Of a stretch of 64,000 nt of DNA, positions 18,988 to 29,068 are shown one piece after another. A model generated the notes under the pieces. It had not been told where the DNA came from and did not search any database. It saw only the letters and a list, made by a program, of their open reading frames with translations. Origin of the DNA: Oscillospiraceae bacterium (lineage in GTDB: Bacteria > Bacillota > Clostridia > Oscillospirales > Oscillospiraceae). The stretch spans positions 1 through 64,000 of the forward strand of contig SVKV01000006.1 in NCBI GenBank assembly GCA_015068305.1, in the 5' to 3' direction. A program made the position numbers and the translations under genes. Position 1 is the stretch's first letter. Each line of letters opens with the position of its first letter.

Positions 18988-20292
18988 ATGAAAGTAAAAG
19001 TCATCGGCGCGGGCCTTGCCGGCTCCGAAGCTGCCTGGCAGCTTGCAAACCGGGGCATTGAAGTGGAGCTTTATGAGATGAAGCCCCATAAGATGAGCCC
19101 AGCGCACCACAGCCCCTATTTTGCAGAATTGGTCTGCTCCAATTCCCTTCGGGGTGACCGGCTGGAAAATGCGGTGGGCCTTCTGAAAGAGGAACTGCGT
19201 CGCTGCGGCAGCCTCATCATGCAGTGCGCCGAGGCCACCCGGGTGGAAGCCGGCGGCTGCCTGGCCGTGGACCGGGATGGCTTTGCTGCCATGGTCACGG
19301 AGAAAATCCGCTCCCATCCGGCCATTGCCGTCATCGAAGAGGAAGTAACGGAAGTGCCGGAAGGCCCGGTGATCATTGCATCCGGCCCCCTGACCTCCGA
19401 TGCCCTCAGCGAGGCAATCGCAGGCTACTTCGGCGAGACCGGGTATCTCCATTTCTTCGACGCGGCAGCGCCGCTGGTAACCGCCGAATCCATCGATATG
19501 GACAAGGCCTGGTGGCAGAGCCGCTACGACCGGGGTACCCCCGACTACATCAACTGCGCCATGAACCGGGAAGAATACGAAGCCTTTATGAAGGAACTGG
19601 TTTCCGCCCAGGAGGCAGAGGTTCACGGCTTTGAGGATAAGAACGTATTTGAAGGCTGTATGCCGGTGGAAGTCATGGCCCGCCGGGGCTTTGATACCCT
19701 GCGCTACGGCCCCCTGAAGCCCGTGGGCCTGACGGATCCCGCCACCGGCAGAGAACCCTATGCGGTGGTGCAGCTGCGGCAGGACAATGCGGAAAAGACC
19801 GTATTCAATCTGGTGGGCTTCCAGACCCATCTGAAGTTCGGAGAACAGAAGCGGGTCTTTACCATGATCCCCGCATTGAAGAATGCGGAATTCGTCCGCT
19901 ACGGTGTGATGCACCGCAACACCTTCCTGCAAAGCCCCAAGCTGCTGGATAAATACTATGCTGACCGGCGCAATCCTCTGGTTGCCTTTGCGGGCCAGAT
20001 GACCGGTGTGGAGGGTTATGTGGAGTCCACGGCATCGGGCTATCTGGCTGCCGTCGCCATGGCAGCGAAGCTGCAGGGCAGGGAATTGCCCGATTTCCCC
20101 AGGACAACCGCCATCGGTGCTCTGGGACAGTACATCAGTGACGAAACCGTCATCAATTTCCAGCCCATGAACATTAATTTCAGCATCATTGCGCCTCTGG
20201 AGAAGCGCATCAAGAAGAAAGCAGAGAAGAATCTGGCAATTGCGAACCGGTCCCTGGAAGTGATCGATTCCATGGTTGCCAAGGGTATCTAA
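18988..20292 (+). CDS. trmFO: Methylenetetrahydrofolate--tRNA-(uracil-5-)-methyltransferase
   Basis: VIGAGLAGSEAAWQLANRGIEVELYEMKP...FAELVCSNSLR...QMTGVEGYVES. Confidence 0.96.
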   Translation: MKVKVIGAGLAGSEAAWQLANRGIEVELYEMKPHKMSPAHHSPYFAELVCSNSLRGDRLENAVGLLKEELRRCGSLIMQCAEATRVEAGGCLAVDRDGFAAMVTEKIRSHPAIAVIEEEVTEVPEGPVIIASGPLTSDALSEAIAGYFGETGYLHFFDAAAPLVTAESIDMDKAWWQSRYDRGTPDYINCAMNREEYEAFMKELVSAQEAEVHGFEDKNVFEGCMPVEVMARRGFDTLRYGPLKPVGLTDPATGREPYAVVQLRQDNAEKTVFNLVGFQTHLKFGEQKRVFTMIPALKNAEFVRYGVMHRNTFLQSPKLLDKYYADRRNPLVAFAGQMTGVEGYVESTASGYLAAVAMAAKLQGRELPDFPRTTAIGALGQYISDETVINFQPMNINFSIIAPLEKRIKKKAEKNLAIANRSLEVIDSMVAKGI

Positions 20293-20309
20293 AGAAAGAG
20301 GGTATGGCT

Positions 20310-21347
20310 ATGAAGATCATTCTCGACGCAATGGGCGGCGACAATGCACCGGAAGCTCCTGTGCTGGGCGCCATCGAAGCAGCGAAAACCTGGGGATCTC
20401 AGATCACGCTGGTTGGCCGGGGTGAAGAAATTCTGGCTGTGATGAAAAAGCACGGCATTGAAACCCTGCCCGACGGCATGGAAATCGCCAATGCCGACGA
20501 TGTGGTGGATATGCACGATGATCCTGCCAATGTGGTCCGCAAGCGCAAGAACTCTTCCATGATCGTGGGACTGAAGATGCTGTCCGAGGACCAGGGCGAT
20601 GCTTTTGTGTCCGCCGGCTCCACAGGCGCGCTGCTGAGCGGCGCTACCCTGGTGGCCAAGCGGGTCAAGGGTATCCGCCGGGCAGCCATGGGTCCTGCCA
20701 TGCCCAATAAGGCCGGCGGCAAGACCGTCATCTGCGACTGCGGCGCCAATGCCGAATGCACACCGGAGTTTTTGCTCCAGTTCGGCATTGTGGGCACCCT
20801 GTTTGCAAAGAAAAACCTGGGAGTCGAGAATCCCAGAGTCGGTCTTCTGAACATCGGCACCGAGGACACCAAGGGCACTCCCCTGCAGAAGGAAGCCTAT
20901 GCGCTGCTGCAGAATGCCCATGAGAAGGGCCTTGTGAACTTCATTGGCAATGTGGAAGGCCGGGAAGTGCTTCTGGGCGGCGTGGATGTGGTGGTCTGCG
21001 ACGGCTTCTCCGGAAATGTGCTCTTAAAGACCATTGAAGGTACTGCCATGTTTATGGGAAGCCTTCTGAAGCGGATGTTCAAGAAGAATATCTTCAGCAA
21101 GGTCGGTTACTTACTGTGCAAGAGCGGCGTTTCCGATCTGATGAAGATGATGGACTACCGGGAAATCGGCGGCACCCAGTTCCTTGGCATCAAGAAGCCC
21201 GTGATCAAGGCCCACGGTTCCTCCGATACACTGGCTTTCCGCAATGCCATCCGGCAGGCGGAGGAGGCCGCAAAGGCTGATTTCTCTGCAGAGCTGGAAG
21301 AGAGTCTGAAGGCACTGGCCGCAGCAAAGGAGAAGACAGATGATTAA
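20310..21347 (+). CDS. plsX: Phosphate acyltransferase PlsX
   Basis: KIILDAMGGDNAPEAPVLGAIEA...SAGSTGALLSGA...HGSSD. Confidence 0.95.
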   Translation: MKIILDAMGGDNAPEAPVLGAIEAAKTWGSQITLVGRGEEILAVMKKHGIETLPDGMEIANADDVVDMHDDPANVVRKRKNSSMIVGLKMLSEDQGDAFVSAGSTGALLSGATLVAKRVKGIRRAAMGPAMPNKAGGKTVICDCGANAECTPEFLLQFGIVGTLFAKKNLGVENPRVGLLNIGTEDTKGTPLQKEAYALLQNAHEKGLVNFIGNVEGREVLLGGVDVVVCDGFSGNVLLKTIEGTAMFMGSLLKRMFKKNIFSKVGYLLCKSGVSDLMKMMDYREIGGTQFLGIKKPVIKAHGSSDTLAFRNAIRQAEEAAKADFSAELEESLKALAAAKEKTDD

Positions 21348-22020
21348 GGATCTGGAAGCGGCCATTGGCTACCGATTCAAGAATATCACACTGCTTCAGA
21401 ATGCACTGACCCATTCCTCCTGTGCCAATGAGCGCTGGCACAACAGCCTCCTCAGTAACGAGCGGCTGGAATTTCTGGGGGACTCCATTCTGGGCATGAC
21501 CGTGGCGGAGTATCTGTACCGGAACTTTCCGGACCGGCCGGAAGGCGATCTGACCCGGATGCGGGCGGACATGGTCTGTGAAAAGGCGCTGGCAAAGGTT
21601 GCGGCCCGGATCGAACTGGGAAAGCATCTGATGCTGGGCAACGGCGAAGAGCAGGGCGGCGGAAGAAAACGGGATTCCATCCTGGCAGATGCGGTGGAAT
21701 CTGTCATCGCGGCCTGTTTCCTGGATGGGGGCATGGAGGCAGCAAGACAGTTTATTGACCGGTTTGTGCTGGTGGAGGTGCCTGTGAAAAAACTCCACAA
21801 TGCAGACTATAAGACCGCGCTGCAGGAACTGGTTCAGCAAAAGAAAAACCAGGTGCTCAGCTATGTCCTCATCGGAGAGTCCGGTCCGGATCATGACAAG
21901 CGGTTTGATGTGGAGGTCAAGCTCAACGGCGTGACGGTGGGCACCGGCTCTGGCAGCAGCAAGAAGCGTGCAGAGCAGGATGCAGCCCGCTGCGCACTGG
22001 AAAAAATGGTTTCTGAATAA
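21340..22020 (+). CDS. rnc: Ribonuclease III
   Basis: NERLEFLGDSILGMTVAEYLY and C-terminal dsRBD; overlaps plsX. Confidence 0.96.
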   Translation: MIKDLEAAIGYRFKNITLLQNALTHSSCANERWHNSLLSNERLEFLGDSILGMTVAEYLYRNFPDRPEGDLTRMRADMVCEKALAKVAARIELGKHLMLGNGEEQGGGRKRDSILADAVESVIAACFLDGGMEAARQFIDRFVLVEVPVKKLHNADYKTALQELVQQKKNQVLSYVLIGESGPDHDKRFDVEVKLNGVTVGTGSGSSKKRAEQDAARCALEKMVSE

Positions 22021-22029
22021 TTGTTATAG

Positions 22030-22060
22030 CGCCGGCTGATTCATCAGCCGGCGTTGTCTT
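22030..22060 (+). terminator. Stem-loop terminator downstream of rnc
   Basis: cgccggctga-ttca-tcagccggcg followed by ttgtcttt. Confidence 0.7.
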
Positions 22061-22080
22061 TATGCCAAAATCCGGACAGG

Positions 22081-22109
22081 TTGACAAAAACAAGGAAATG
22101 CAGTATAAT
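22081..22109 (+). promoter_or_regulatory. Full-consensus promoter
   Basis: TTGACA - 17 bp - TATAAT. Confidence 0.85.
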
Positions 22110-22208
22110 CACTAAAATGCCTATTTATAGGGTTTTGTATACGGTTATTGGAAATTTCTATCGCACCTGCTGCGTAATGATACAGAAGTACAGCAAGAGG
22201 GTTTTAAC

Positions 22209-23303
22209 ATGGACTTAAACAAGAAACTGGAACAGGTCAGCAGACTCTTCCGTATCGAGGGTGAGTATGTTGGCTATGAGACCATCTGCATCGGTAATGT
22301 CAACCAAACCTATGAAGTGAAATTCATTCTGCCCGAAGGAACGCCCAAGTCTTTCCTGATCCAGAATGTCAATACATATGCCTTCCGTCAGCCGGTGCAG
22401 CTGATGGAGAACATTGACAAGGTCACAGAGCACATCCGGGCAAAGAAGCCCGGCCAGGTGGCCCTTCATTTTCATCACACTGCGGACCGGAAGACCTATG
22501 TTTCCGACGGAGCAAACTTCTGGCGGATGACAAATTTCATCCCCTCCAAGACCTACGGATCCGTGGCAGACCCGGAGATCATCCATAACGCAGGCCGGGC
22601 CTTCGGTGAATTCCAGAATCAGCTGGCTGATTTTGATATCAATCAGCTCTACGAAACCATTCCTAATTTCCACAATACCCGGGCCCGTTTTGACCAGCTG
22701 GCAGATGCGGTTGCAAAGGATCCTGTGGGCCGTGTGGCTGAGGTCCGGGCAGAGCTTGACTATCTGATGAGTGTCCGGGAAGAAGCCTGCATTCTGACAG
22801 ATATGGCCAATCGGGGCCAGCTTCCTCTGCGGGTAACCCATAACGATACCAAGATCAACAATGTGCTGTTCAGCCCCATCGACAAGCGGGCTATGGTGGT
22901 GGTGGATCTGGATACGGTTATGCCGGGTCTTGTGGGCCATGATTTTGGCGATGCCATCCGGTTTGCAGCCAACCGGGAGCCGGAGGATTCCAGAAATCTG
23001 GACAACGTCGGAGTCAATCTGGATGTGTTCCGGGCCTTTGCGGAAGGCTTCCTGGAAATGACTGCAAAAACGCTGACACCCAATGAAATCGACACCCTGG
23101 CTGCCAGCTGCCTGACTCTGACGGTGGAGCTGGCTACCCGGTTCCTTGCTGACTACATTCTGGGTGATCCCTATTTTAACATCAGCAGCCCGGATCACAA
23201 TCTGGTCCGTACCCGCTGCCAGATCGCTCTGGCAAAGGATATGCAGAAGAGAATGCCGGAGATGAAGGAAATCGTGGCAATGTGTGTTGCTGAAGCAGAA
23301 TAG
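22209..23303 (+). CDS. APH-fold phosphotransferase, N-acetylhexosamine 1-kinase (NahK)-like
   Basis: LRVTHNDTKINNVLF...VVDLDTVMPGLVGHDFGDAIRF...RFLADYILGDPYF...HNLVRTRCQIAL resembles NahK. Confidence 0.8.
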   Translation: MDLNKKLEQVSRLFRIEGEYVGYETICIGNVNQTYEVKFILPEGTPKSFLIQNVNTYAFRQPVQLMENIDKVTEHIRAKKPGQVALHFHHTADRKTYVSDGANFWRMTNFIPSKTYGSVADPEIIHNAGRAFGEFQNQLADFDINQLYETIPNFHNTRARFDQLADAVAKDPVGRVAEVRAELDYLMSVREEACILTDMANRGQLPLRVTHNDTKINNVLFSPIDKRAMVVVDLDTVMPGLVGHDFGDAIRFAANREPEDSRNLDNVGVNLDVFRAFAEGFLEMTAKTLTPNEIDTLAASCLTLTVELATRFLADYILGDPYFNISSPDHNLVRTRCQIALAKDMQKRMPEMKEIVAMCVAEAE

Positions 23304-23310
23304 TTTTCTC

Positions 23311-23339
23311 ACCCCTGCAGCCCAGGCTGCAGGGGTTTT
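23311..23339 (+). terminator. Rho-independent terminator
   Basis: cccctgcagc-ccag-gctgcagggg-tttt. Confidence 0.85.
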
Positions 23340-23355
23340 GACTTGGGATGCTTCA

Positions 23356-23384
23356 TTGACAATCTGTAGAAAATAGTATATAAT
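23356..23384 (+). promoter_or_regulatory. Full-consensus promoter
   Basis: TTGACA - 17 bp - TATAAT. Confidence 0.85.
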
Positions 23385-23442
23385 GATAAAAATTTAGGCT
23401 TTTCTGAAAAAAAGACTTGCAGTACTTTGCAGGAGGTGGAAA

Positions 23443-25344
23443 ATGGAAAACACCAAACCAAAGGTTCATCCCCAGTGGGAACAGCGGGCGATCATTCTGG
23501 GCGTGGCGGACTTTCTGTGTCTGTTGGCATCCTACTTTTTTGCGCTGTATTTAAGACACGATTTCCGGTTTGCAACCATTGATCCGCTGTTTATCCAGGG
23601 ATATATTCGCACCATCCCCCTCTGGGGTGTGGTTGCCATCGGCGTCTTCTATGCATTCCGGCTGTACCACAGCATCTGGAGTATGGCCAGCATCCCGGAA
23701 ATGTACCGGATCATGAAGGCATTTCTGGTGCTGATTGCCTTTTATCTTGCCTTTGCCTACGGTACGAATATGTATATGCCCAAGTCCTATTACATCATGG
23801 GCACACTCTTCCATTTCTGCTGTACAGTTGCTCTTCGCTTCTCCTACAGAATGATCCGGTTCCAGGTTCAGGGTATTTCCAGAGGACAGAGCGGAAAGAA
23901 GCGCCGGATCATGGTCATCGGTGCCGGTGCTGCGGGACAGGCACTGATCCGGGAGCTCTATACAACCGAAAAGGTGAAATCTTCGGTTGTTTGTGTAATT
24001 GATGACAATGCCAATAAGCATGGCCGCTATATCGAGGATGTGGAGGTGGTGGGTGGCCGCCATGACATCGTGAACATGGCAAAGAAATATCTCGTCACCG
24101 ATATCATCTTCGCAATTCCCAGCTGTTCTGTTAAGGCAAGGTCGGAAATCCTGAACATCTGCAAGGAAACCGGCTGTCATCTGCAGACCATGCCTGGCAT
24201 TTATCAGTTGGTCAACGACGAAGTTCGGGTCAGCCAGCTGCGGGACGTGGAAATTACGGACCTTCTGGGCCGGGAACAGGTGAAGGTCAATAACGAAGAA
24301 ATTCTGGCATCCGTCTTTGGCCAGGTGATCCTGGTTACCGGCGGCGGCGGATCCATCGGCAGCGAGCTTTGCCGGCAGATTGCCGAGGCAAAGCCGAAGC
24401 AGCTGATCATCTTCGATATTTATGAGAATAACGCCTATGACATCCAGCAGGAACTGAAGAAAAAGTATCCGGAACTGGACCTGGTGACTTTGATCGGCTC
24501 CGTCCGCAATACAAACCGCATCCGGTCCGTGATGAATACCTATCGGCCTGATGTGGTGTTCCACGCGGCAGCCCATAAGCATGTGCCGCTGATGGAGGAT
24601 AGCCCCAACGAAGCCATCAAGAACAACGTGATGGGAACTTACAAGACCGCAGAGGCTGCGGCAATGGCCGGCGTGCAGAAATTTGTGCTGATTTCCACGG
24701 ACAAGGCTGTGAATCCCACAAACATTATGGGCGCTTCCAAACGGCTGTGCGAGATGATCGTGCAGATGATGGACAGACGCTATGAAGACACCAGCTTTGT
24801 GGCGGTGCGGTTCGGCAATGTGCTGGGCAGCAACGGCAGCGTCATCCCGCTGTTCAAGAAGCAGATTGCCGAAGGCGGCCCCGTAACGGTGACGGACAAA
24901 CGGATTATCCGCTATTTCATGACCATTCCGGAGGCAGTTTCTCTTGTGCTGCAGGCGTCATTCTATGCCGACGGCGGTGAGATTTTTGTTCTGGAAATGG
25001 GCGAACCGGTAAAGATCGATGATATGGCCCGAAATCTGATCCGTCTTTCCGGATTCAAACCGGACGTGGATATCCAGATCGTATACACAGGCCTCCGTCC
25101 AGGTGAAAAGCTCTATGAGGAGATCCTCATGGACGAAGAGGGCCTGCGGGAAACGGAGAATAAGCTGATCCACATCGGCAGACCCATTGATATGGATGAT
25201 GTCTGGTTTGCCTGGAAGCTGTCGGAATTGGAAGAAGCCTGCAAGGGTGAATCCGACAGAATCAAGGAACTGGTATCGGAAATGGTGCCCACCTACCGGC
25301 TTAAGCCTGCGGAAAAGAAGGAAGCCGAAAAGGTTACCGTGTAA
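23443..25344 (+). CDS. Membrane-anchored nucleotide-sugar 4,6-dehydratase (CapD/PglF/EpsC-like)
   Basis: N-terminal TM segments; GAGAAGQALIREL; VTGGGGSIGSELCRQI; STDKAVNPTNIMGASKR; RFGNVLGSNGSVIPLF. Confidence 0.93.
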   Translation: MENTKPKVHPQWEQRAIILGVADFLCLLASYFFALYLRHDFRFATIDPLFIQGYIRTIPLWGVVAIGVFYAFRLYHSIWSMASIPEMYRIMKAFLVLIAFYLAFAYGTNMYMPKSYYIMGTLFHFCCTVALRFSYRMIRFQVQGISRGQSGKKRRIMVIGAGAAGQALIRELYTTEKVKSSVVCVIDDNANKHGRYIEDVEVVGGRHDIVNMAKKYLVTDIIFAIPSCSVKARSEILNICKETGCHLQTMPGIYQLVNDEVRVSQLRDVEITDLLGREQVKVNNEEILASVFGQVILVTGGGGSIGSELCRQIAEAKPKQLIIFDIYENNAYDIQQELKKKYPELDLVTLIGSVRNTNRIRSVMNTYRPDVVFHAAAHKHVPLMEDSPNEAIKNNVMGTYKTAEAAAMAGVQKFVLISTDKAVNPTNIMGASKRLCEMIVQMMDRRYEDTSFVAVRFGNVLGSNGSVIPLFKKQIAEGGPVTVTDKRIIRYFMTIPEAVSLVLQASFYADGGEIFVLEMGEPVKIDDMARNLIRLSGFKPDVDIQIVYTGLRPGEKLYEEILMDEEGLRETENKLIHIGRPIDMDDVWFAWKLSELEEACKGESDRIKELVSEMVPTYRLKPAEKKEAEKVTV

Positions 25345-25355
25345 AATTTTATCCA

Positions 25356-25392
25356 ATACGCCCAGTCGCGAAAGCGGCCGGGCGTATCTTTT
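25356..25392 (+). terminator. Rho-independent terminator
   Basis: atacgccc...gggcgtat with inner cgc-gaaa-gcg, then ctttttg. Confidence 0.8.
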
Positions 25393-25483
25393 TGTAGCCG
25401 GGAGAAGAAAGTAAACCTTGCTTTTTTTGCGTTTTCTGGGTATAATAAACTGATTCATTATAAGTTTTACAAGAGGTTTTACT

Positions 25484-28400
25484 GTGTACTTAAAATCATT
25501 GGAATTACAGGGCTTCAAGTCCTTCCCGGACAAGACCTTGATTCGCTTCGGCGATGACATCACCGCCATCGTGGGCCCCAACGGCTCCGGTAAATCGAAT
25601 ATTTCCGATGCGATCCTCTGGGTCATGGGTGAGCAGAGCAGCAAGACCCTGCGCGGTGCCAAGATGGAGGACGTGATCTTCGGCGGCACCCAGAAGCGCA
25701 GCGCCGTGGGCTTTGCAGAAGCAACCCTGACGCTGGACAATACCGACCGTGCGCTGCGCTATGATGCGGATGAGGTGATGGTCACCCGCCGGTATTACCG
25801 CTCCGGCGACTCGGAATACTATATCAACCGCCAGTCTGCCCGGCTCCGGGATATCAACGAGATGTTCATGGACACCGGCATGGGTAAGGAAGGCTACTCC
25901 AACATCGGCCAGGGCCGCATTGACGAGATTTTGTCTTTGAAGAGTGCGGACCGCCGTGAGATTTTTGAAGAGGCTGCCGGTATCTCCAAGTACCGTCACC
26001 GCAAAGAGGAGACTGAGCGGAAGCTGGAACGCACGGAGGACAATCTGCTGCGCATCGGCGACAAGGTTTCGGAGCTGGAGCTGCAGCTGGAGCCTCTGAA
26101 GATCCAGTCTGAGAAGGCTGTCAAATATCTGGAGCTGAAAGACGAACTGAAGGGTGTGGAAGTGGCTGTCTGGATGGATATGCTGGACAAGCTCTCCGCA
26201 GTTTCCAGAAAGGCGGAAGAGGACTTTAAGTCTGCCTCCTTTGTGCTCCAGCAGGCCCATGAGGAACTGGAAGGCCTTTACCGCCAGGTGGAGCAGTTGG
26301 GCGAAACCCTCCGGGATAAGGACGGGGAACTGGAGACTGCCCGGCTGAAGGTCAATATGCTGGAAGCAACCCACCAGCAGCTGGACGGCCAGATGGCTGT
26401 GCTCCGGAGCAATATTGACAATAACAATGGCAATATCCTCCGGATTGAAGAGGAACTCCAGGGCCAGGAGGACCGCAGCGGCGGCATTTCCAGCCAGATC
26501 GACCAGGCGAATAACCGTATCGGTCAGATCGAAACCACCCTGGGGGAAAAGAAGAAGGAAATCGAACAGCTGCAGCAGAAGCTGGCAGCCATGACTGCCA
26601 ATGCGGAAGGCTATACCCGCCAGTTCCTGGAACTGCGGAGCAGGGAAACCGGACTGGCTTCCGATATTGCCGGCCGGGAGGCTGACATCCGGGGCCTTGA
26701 AGAGAGTATGGTTCAGACCAAAGCGCGGCTGCAGCAGCTGGAAGCAGATCTGGAAGCCGGAGAAGCCCGGGAACAGGAAGCCCGGGACAACCTGCACGGC
26801 AGCCGGCGGGAGCTGCGCCGAGCCAGGGAAGATGTTTCTGCAGCAAATAATACCATTGCAGGCTATGCCCTGCGCCAGACCACCCGGCTGAAGCGCCGGG
26901 ATGAACTGGCAGAGCAGCTGCGCAGCCTGAATTCCAAGCTGGATTCCATTATGGCCAAGACCCGGGTCTACCGGGCCATGGAGCGGGATTTTGACAGCTA
27001 CAATAAATCCGTGAAAACCGTTATGCAGGAGGCCCAGCGGGGCGCGCTGCGGAATATTCACGGTCCCGTATCCCGGCTGATCCGCACCGAGGACAGCTAT
27101 ACCGTGGCGGTGGAGATCGCCCTGGGTGCTGCCATGCAGCAGATCGTGGTGGGTTCCGAGCAGGACGGCAAGGCAGCCATCTCTTATCTAAAGCGCACCG
27201 GTGGAGGCCGTGCCACTTTCCTGCCGCTGAATACCGTCCAGGGCAGGAAACTCCAGGAAAATGGCCTGGAAGACTGCCGCGGCTTCGTTGGCGTGGCATC
27301 TGATCTGGTGTCCGCGCAGCCTCAGTATCGGGGCATTGTTGAAAATCTGCTGGGCAGAACGGTGATCGTCCAGGATATGGATGCCGCCATTGCCATGGCA
27401 GGAAAATACCACAACCGATTCAAAATCGTCACGCTGGACGGCCAGGTGATGAACCCCGGCGGTTCCATGACCGGCGGTTCGGTGAATAAAGAAGCGGGCA
27501 TTCTGTCCCGGGCCAATGAGCTGGAAAAGCTGACGGTCCAGGAGAAAAAGCTCCAGTCCGACAAACAGAAATGTGAAACCGGCCTGCAGGAGGCTCAGCG
27601 GCAGTTCGACGAAGTGGAATTCGAACTGACTACTGCCCGGGAACAGCTCCGTGAGGCAGAGGACCAGGTCCTCCGGCTGGACGGCGTGGTGAAGCAGCAT
27701 GAGATTCTGCTTGGCGCCATTGAGGAAGCAGCGGAAGCTGCGGACCGGGAGCTGGACAGCCTCAACAGCCGTGACCGGGCCGACCGGGAGCGGTTTGCAG
27801 CCCAGCAGGCAAAAATCCAGGTCTTTACCCAGCAGCTGGCGGAAACCCGGCAGGCCATTGCCCGGCTGGAAGGCAGCCAGACCGAGGCTGCGGAGGCAAC
27901 TGCGGCCATCAATGAGCAGATGACCCAGCTGCGTGCCGCCGAAGCGGCGCTTGATGCAGAGCGGGCAACGGCGCTGCTCCATGTGGAGGATCTGAAGAGC
28001 CTCCGTATTGCCATGGAGGGCGACCGGGAGAAGAAGCTGGCGCTGATTGATGCCATCCGGGAAGAATCTGCCCGGCTGGAAAGCCAGATTGCCGAGCTGA
28101 AGCAGCAGCAATCGGACAATGACATCGAAACCGACATAATGCGGAAGGCCCTGCAGGACACCCTGTCCGGCCGCGCCGAAGCGGAAGCCGCCAAGACCCG
28201 CGCAGAGCGGGATGCCCAGGAAAAGAGCAAGGAAATTCTCAATATGGAGCGGGCCTGTGCCCTGCTGGAACAGAAGAAGCTTACTTCCGACATGGAAGAA
28301 AAGCAGATTATCGACAAGCTGTGGGATTCCTACGGCCTGACCCCCGGCACCGCAGGGGAGCATCGGGGACAGATCGAATCCGTCACCGCCGGCAACCGCC

Positions 28401-29056
28401 GGATCGGCGAACTGAAGCGGAAGATCGGCGCCCTGGGAACCCCCAACCTGGGTGCCATTGAGGAGTATGCCCGGGTCAACGAGCGGTATTCCTACCTTTC
28501 CGAGCAGCGGGATGATGTGCTCAATTCCAAGAAGGATCTGGAAAGCATCATCCGGGATATCACCCGGGAGATGACCGTCATCTTTGTGGAGGAATTCCGG
28601 AAAATTGACCATTACTTCGGCCAGGTCTTTGAAGAGATGTTCGGCGGCGGCAAGGGTCAACTGATCCTGGAGGATCCGGAGAATCCGCTAACCTGCGGCA
28701 TTGAGATCCGCGTTCAGCCCCCCGGAAAGCAGGTCAAGACCATCACATTGCTCTCCGGCGGCGAGAAGGCCTTTGTGGCAACGGCGCTGTACTTTGCCAT
28801 TCTGAAGGTCCGGCCCACGCCTTTCTGTATGCTTGACGAGATCGATGCGGCGCTGGATGACCGGAATGTGGAGCGGTATGCTTCCTATCTGCGCAATCTT
28901 GCCCAGAGAACCCAGTTCATCGTCATCACCCACCGCCGTGGCACTATGGAAGCTGCTGACGTACTCTACGGCGTGACCATGCAGGAGCAGGGTGTTTCCA
29001 CGCTGCTGCGTCTGGATTTGAACCAGATGACCGAATATCTGGGAATTGTGGAATAA
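25484..29056 (+). CDS. smc: Chromosome segregation protein SMC
   Basis: LKSLELQGFKSFPDKT...VGPNGSGKSNISDAI...LLSGGEKAFVATALYFAIL...PFCMLDEIDAALDD; coiled coils and hinge; GTG start. Confidence 0.97.
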   Translation: MYLKSLELQGFKSFPDKTLIRFGDDITAIVGPNGSGKSNISDAILWVMGEQSSKTLRGAKMEDVIFGGTQKRSAVGFAEATLTLDNTDRALRYDADEVMVTRRYYRSGDSEYYINRQSARLRDINEMFMDTGMGKEGYSNIGQGRIDEILSLKSADRREIFEEAAGISKYRHRKEETERKLERTEDNLLRIGDKVSELELQLEPLKIQSEKAVKYLELKDELKGVEVAVWMDMLDKLSAVSRKAEEDFKSASFVLQQAHEELEGLYRQVEQLGETLRDKDGELETARLKVNMLEATHQQLDGQMAVLRSNIDNNNGNILRIEEELQGQEDRSGGISSQIDQANNRIGQIETTLGEKKKEIEQLQQKLAAMTANAEGYTRQFLELRSRETGLASDIAGREADIRGLEESMVQTKARLQQLEADLEAGEAREQEARDNLHGSRRELRRAREDVSAANNTIAGYALRQTTRLKRRDELAEQLRSLNSKLDSIMAKTRVYRAMERDFDSYNKSVKTVMQEAQRGALRNIHGPVSRLIRTEDSYTVAVEIALGAAMQQIVVGSEQDGKAAISYLKRTGGGRATFLPLNTVQGRKLQENGLEDCRGFVGVASDLVSAQPQYRGIVENLLGRTVIVQDMDAAIAMAGKYHNRFKIVTLDGQVMNPGGSMTGGSVNKEAGILSRANELEKLTVQEKKLQSDKQKCETGLQEAQRQFDEVEFELTTAREQLREAEDQVLRLDGVVKQHEILLGAIEEAAEAADRELDSLNSRDRADRERFAAQQAKIQVFTQQLAETRQAIARLEGSQTEAAEATAAINEQMTQLRAAEAALDAERATALLHVEDLKSLRIAMEGDREKKLALIDAIREESARLESQIAELKQQQSDNDIETDIMRKALQDTLSGRAEAEAAKTRAERDAQEKSKEILNMERACALLEQKKLTSDMEEKQIIDKLWDSYGLTPGTAGEHRGQIESVTAGNRRIGELKRKIGALGTPNLGAIEEYARVNERYSYLSEQRDDVLNSKKDLESIIRDITREMTVIFVEEFRKIDHYFGQVFEEMFGGGKGQLILEDPENPLTCGIEIRVQPPGKQVKTITLLSGGEKAFVATALYFAILKVRPTPFCMLDEIDAALDDRNVERYASYLRNLAQRTQFIVITHRRGTMEAADVLYGVTMQEQGVSTLLRLDLNQMTEYLGIVE

Positions 29057-29068
29057 AGGAGTAAAATC

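Noticed and set aside
20292-21347. Expected acpP between plsX and rnc
   Set aside because: Genes overlap directly; no acyl-carrier motif (DSL) seen, so acpP must lie elsewhere; not unusual enough to report
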